DNA of 64,000 bases from Ifrita kowaldi (taxonomy: Eukaryota; Chordata; Aves; Passeriformes; Cinclosomatidae), in assembly GCA_013398055.1 (NCBI GenBank), contig VZRS01012046.1, positions 414,197 to 478,196 of the forward strand, in the 5' to 3' direction. Below the pieces are notes generated by a model. It worked only from the letters and a program-made list of their open reading frames with translations, did not search any database and was not told the origin of the DNA. Shown piece by piece: positions 59,818 to 64,000 of this stretch; position 1 is the stretch's first letter; every line of letters starts with the position of its first letter. A program made the translations under genes and the position numbers.

Positions 59818-62236
59818 GCCATCTTCCAAAACAGCTCTAGTTCCTTTGCCGAGTACAGCAACGCAATAAAGATGTTTTATTGTTTGCTTTTATTGTTTGT
59901 GTCTTTAAAAGGCCATTAAAAATAACAGCCCAAATGTTTCTGTGGTTTGTGGGATCTATATGTGTCAGTATTAAAGTGAGTCATACCATCACAGTCATGA
60001 TAGGTTATTGGCATTTTACTTTAAAAGAAAAAGTATGGCTTGCTTGAACAATTTTTTCCTTTCTGCTTTAGTAGCATCTCCATCCTAGGAGCTATTATGA
60101 ATGTTTATATAAGAAAACTTTCACAAAGCAGAATTCCAGCCTTTATCAAGCACTATATTTCATTGCAAAATTGGTTTTGCCGTGAATTCTAGAAGAATAT
60201 GTTCAAAGTATTACACTGTGTAAACATGCTCTTGGTAATTGCATAACACATTGATCTTGGTGAGTCAAATATCAAACCATTTCCTGAAGATACTCATTTG
60301 AACCACGTGTATCTGAAACCACACAAGCAATTCCAATATTTAATAATGTCTGTGGGTTTGCTTCATAGTTGAAATTAAAGATAATTGTTTTCATGGGCTG
60401 TCAGCATTGTGTTGGTATGTGGTTACCTCTTCTCCTGGAGTGCAAGGGTGGCTGGTACCTCCTTTAAAGCTTCTAATACTACCAGGATAAGTTAAGTGCT
60501 GTTATTGTCTGGTTTAGCAGCTGTCCAGCTTGTCACCTTTCATTTTTTACTTACAAAGCTCACTAAAGCTTTCTGCATCCATATCCCAAAAACTGAAATG
60601 CTGACATGGAGGGTACAGCCTTGATACCAACCCTAGCTGAAACCAGGACAAGGCCCCTGGACTGATTCTTGTTGGGCTTTGTCTGGGCTTGTCTTGATCT
60701 ACTTTAAAGACTTCTTTATTTTTGTGTAAATGATAGTAACAACTGAAGTTTTTTCTGTATAGAAAAACATTTTTATAATCTTCATATAATGAAGTAATAC
60801 AGGGTGTGGGCTTGGTATAGCGACAGAGGCTTGGAAGTGGGGACCTGGTGCAGTGTAGGGGAATGTGGGTGTGACGTGGTAAGAAAAGTGACATGTGGTG
60901 ACACTGGAGACCACAGGAAACAACTCACCTGTGACTATTTGCTGATAAGTAAAGAAGAAAAAAGTGTGGGAGTTGGACAGTACAGATTTTAGGGTATCAA
61001 AGAACAAGCATTAGTTATATGTAGGACACTCCATATGTAGTACATTTAACTGCAAAGTGGAATTGCAGAGCAAGGAAGAAAAGCAAAATGTAAAAGGTGA
61101 TAAGATAAAAAGACATAAAAATACCCCTCATTGGACCCCAGAAATAGGAAGATGAAGTTATCCTCCTGTCACCAAAGAGGAGAAAGAAACCCCTGCCTTC
61201 CACAAATCTTTTCCTCTGAAGGACTTGCTGTCAGACTCCTCCTGCCCCCAAAGTTAAGCCAATAACCTCAGGAAAAAGAATAGTAGAAGGGTACACCATG
61301 ACAGTAGGGAATGACTAGGTACTAGGAATTGTCTGTATAGCAGTTTTATCTCTATTATTATTGAGACCTTTTCTCTAATCTTTTTAGGGAGGGAGTTTGG
61401 GTTTGGGTTTTTTTGGCTTTTTTTTTCATTTGTGTATAATTACTAGATTTGTAATTACTTGATTAGATGTCTAGAATTTCAATTACACAAGCAATAATTC
61501 TTGACTTTGCTCATTAGGAGTGTTTTCTTTTGCCCAAGCAATTTTCTGAGCCTATCAATACCTCCCCAACTTCTACATTATCATTTGAGTTCATCATTAT
61601 AGAAGATACTCAATACTTCTTGTACCAAGTAAAAAATAGCTCAAATTATTATTTACTTGTAATTACATAGCCAAAAAAGAAGTTAAATAGTATTTTTCTA
61701 TCTGTTCAATAATGCCAGCAATATTGACTTCTAAACAAAATTTTAACTATATGAATTCCAGATTGTATTGGTTGCTTGCAAGTGTCTCACCATGTGAATA
61801 AAAAAAAAATATAAAAAAAAATATAAAAAACCCACCCCACCCCTAGTATTCATAACTAAAAACTTGTCTTCAAAGGTTTTCCTGGGAACTCATTGTACCA
61901 GAGCTACATCTTGAGGGATGTAAGGACACAGCCAGCAGTGGCATTTAATGAATTAGTGGCTACAGGAAGTAGAATATAACTGTATTACACTGGGCTAACC
62001 AAGCTGAACATATCCTTTTCATTAATTTACTGCAAGCTGAGGATATCCATGGTAGGCAATAATAAATTGAACTTCAGACTTAGCTTCCTTTTACTGTAGG
62101 GGGTAAAGATACCTCTCAAACTTTGAAGCACAGTTTAGGAGGGATTACAGCAAAGGAAGGGGAATAATTGCACTGACTGAAAACATTTCTGTTTAAGCCT
62201 GTGTAGACAGACAGTTGTCATCCTGTGGCACAAATC
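59818..62236. other. AT-rich non-coding stretch
   Basis: It includes a T run at 61406-61427 region and an A-rich (AAAAAAAAATATA) repeat at 61801-61828 followed by a C-rich CCCACCCCACCCC. A minus frame of 115 codons (60547-60894) is unassigned. No gene was recognised. Confidence 0.5.
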
Positions 62237-62258
62237 ACTCACTAAAGCTTTAGTGAGT
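62237..62258. repeat. Perfect 22-nt palindrome
   Basis: ACTCACTAAAG is followed immediately by its exact reverse complement CTTTAGTGAGT, with no loop. The centre is AAGCTT. It could bind a dimeric factor, or be a cruciform or simply chance. No gene was recognised beside it. Confidence 0.85.
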
Positions 62259-64000
62259 AGCCTAATTAGAAAGGCAACTCAGCCTCCAGTGAAATCCACT
62301 GGTTTCTCAGGCCTTATTTTGTTGGGTACTGGGGTAACATGGATCAATCACCACAATGGCAGAAGATCTCATTCAGGTCCAACATACATGTCCAGACTGA
62401 AACTGGCCCTCAACTGTTTTTTCACTGTTAGATCTTGCAGTGAAAAATGTGCGTGATACAGCTGGTATTGATACTGACCTATGTGATATTTTAGCATGAC
62501 ACCAATTTTCATATTTATCTGTATTTTATACATCTATTGACTGATAGAATAATGATGAGCATTACTAAAACAACTTACTGTTGGGTCGGTTTGGTTTCAT
62601 CACTAACTGCAATGCAAATATACAGTATAGTTTATGCACTTGTTCTAGTTTTCTTTCTTTATTTCTTCTGAATTATTACTGAATCAGGTTGTTATCTACT
62701 TAATAACTGGAATGGAAGATGTATTATTAAAATCTAGTACAGTGTTTGCTCTCTACCGAGTTCAGCACACTTGTGGTAGCACTAGGTTGTGTTGTAGCAA
62801 AGAAAGGTTGTTAGAAAATCAGGGATAAAGAAGATCCAAGAACATTAAGGCCCAGGCAGCTATTAAGAAACTTTAGGATAGCATTAATTTGATTTTTATA
62901 GATATGCCAGTGGGGAAACAGATTCAGGCTGTGGGAATTTTTTACCTTGAAGGTTATTACATAGATAAAACATTATTTCAATCGATATTGTTTAATCCTA
63001 CTTTGACTTTTTTTTCCCCCCACCTCCACAATTTTTAAAGTTCTTACTAAAAAAATCCCTTTTTCCTTTCCTTAAGAAATGCTACAAAAGAAACATGTTG
63101 GACTCCCAGGTGTGTCTTTGTAGGCCAATTACATCTCTTTGTCCATGTAGCTTCAAAGCTGCAGAGCAGCTCCTATAGCCCTGAAGAGGAAGGGTGGTAC
63201 ACAGAGAGTGTGTGATGGTTTCCTGGCTGCTTCAGGATCCCTGCTCGCTGACAGGCCACGTGTGCAGCTGTTAAACACGGGCTGCTGGCCCTCTGCTGTG
63301 CAGTTGGCAGACTCTTGGGAGGCCCTGCAGAATCCACAGCGCTATGTCCCAGGCAATTATCGTGTGGCGTGCTGCTACAGGCTCCTCTGATGCACCACAT
63401 GGTAATTCGTGTTAACGAATGTCAGAATTGTGGATGCTCTGCTGCTGAGCGTTTTAGACCACATGTAGAGAATACCAACAAATGGCATGTATTTGTCTCT
63501 CTTGTCAACAAACAGTGTTATATTCTAACCTATACTTAGTCCTTTTTCTGGTTCTTTTTTTTTCCACTCCTGCATATGTGTGAACAACAAGTTGTATTTA
63601 ATCAGAAACACAGCTAACAGCATCAAATGCTAGTCTATGTAGCTTCCCATAACAAGTGAGACTCAATTAATTAGCTAAGAATCTAATTTGATAATTTCTG
63701 GGATAAAGTAAGTGTCCTTTGCCCCTCTGACAAGGGCAGACTAGGTGAAATTCAAACAATGTCTTGTAATGACAAACCTAATAATTAGTAAATAACGGAA
63801 ATAATCAATATTGTTCAGACTCCTTGTCTACAGGGTAATTGCAAATCAGTACCTGTCTTTCTAACACTTCTCTGGTGTGCCATTGAAGGGTTTGCCAGCC
63901 TTGCTGTCTATAAAGACATCCTTCAGTATAGACGAATATGTTAGCTATTGAGTATGTAAAGGTGTTTTCCCCCACAGCTTTTAGTCAAAATCTAATTCAT
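62259..64000. other. Non-coding stretch to the window end
   Basis: AT-rich except for a GC-richer patch at 63.17-63.40 kb with short overlapping frames on both strands (60-75 codons), none recognised. T/C runs are at 63008-63024. Nothing else is seen. Confidence 0.5.

Noticed and set aside
1..64000. CRISPR arrays, operons, tRNA or rRNA genes, prophage or plasmid functions
   Set aside because: None seen. The repeat content and composition are those of a bird nuclear genome, and no regularly spaced repeats or cloverleaf-like genes were noticed, though no covariance-model scan could be run.

Overview
The window is vertebrate nuclear DNA and almost certainly avian. It carries several 3'-truncated CR1 LINE copies, one ending in the CR1 octamer repeat (two ATTCTGTG units). 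It also carries at least two copies of a bird-type ERV LTR, recognised from memory of the family. There is no prokaryotic gene organisation, no tRNA or rRNA gene and no CRISPR array. The sequence is AT-rich, with long intergenic- or intron-like stretches and many short homopolymer and simple repeats. Two short N gaps in A-rich tracts point to a draft assembly.

Layout. 1-9 kb is AT-rich non-coding DNA with a + strand CR1 tail (2372-2712), a GC-box/GC-rich patch at 6.0-6.4 kb and an LTR end fragment (6618-6654). At 9.1-9.8 kb a possible small exon lies 116 bp before a degenerate solo LTR (9330-9803). 10-24 kb is AT-rich with two strong hairpin sequences. 24.7-25.8 kb is a GC-richer block, possibly an old retroviral or LTR relic. 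32.3-33.2 kb is a GC-richer block whose right end is a recognisable CR1 ORF2 remnant. 34.7-34.9 kb is a CR1 tail with an intact 3' end. 43.9-44.0 kb is a poly-A tract around an N gap. 45.6-54.3 kb carries A/C-rich and T/G-rich low-complexity tracts and a short exon-like segment (51013-51060). 56.0-56.3 kb is a minus-strand CR1. 57.6-57.8 kb is an N gap whose two flanks are near-copies of each other. 59.4-59.8 kb is a second LTR, inverted relative to the 9.3 kb copy. At 62.2 kb there is a perfect 22-nt palindrome.

Genes. I could not recognise any protein-coding gene. The longest open frames (up to 173 codons) have no recognisable domains, many begin at non-ATG codons, and several run through repeats, poly-T tracts or the N gap. 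Three short segments with good splice-site context on the + strand (9128-9214, 27884-27941, 51013-51060) are offered as low-confidence exon candidates. The most economical reading is a gene desert or a very large intron on a bird macrochromosome. I found no convincing new biological system. The best-supported observations are the inverted LTR pair, the CR1 ORF2 remnant and the duplicated gap flanks.
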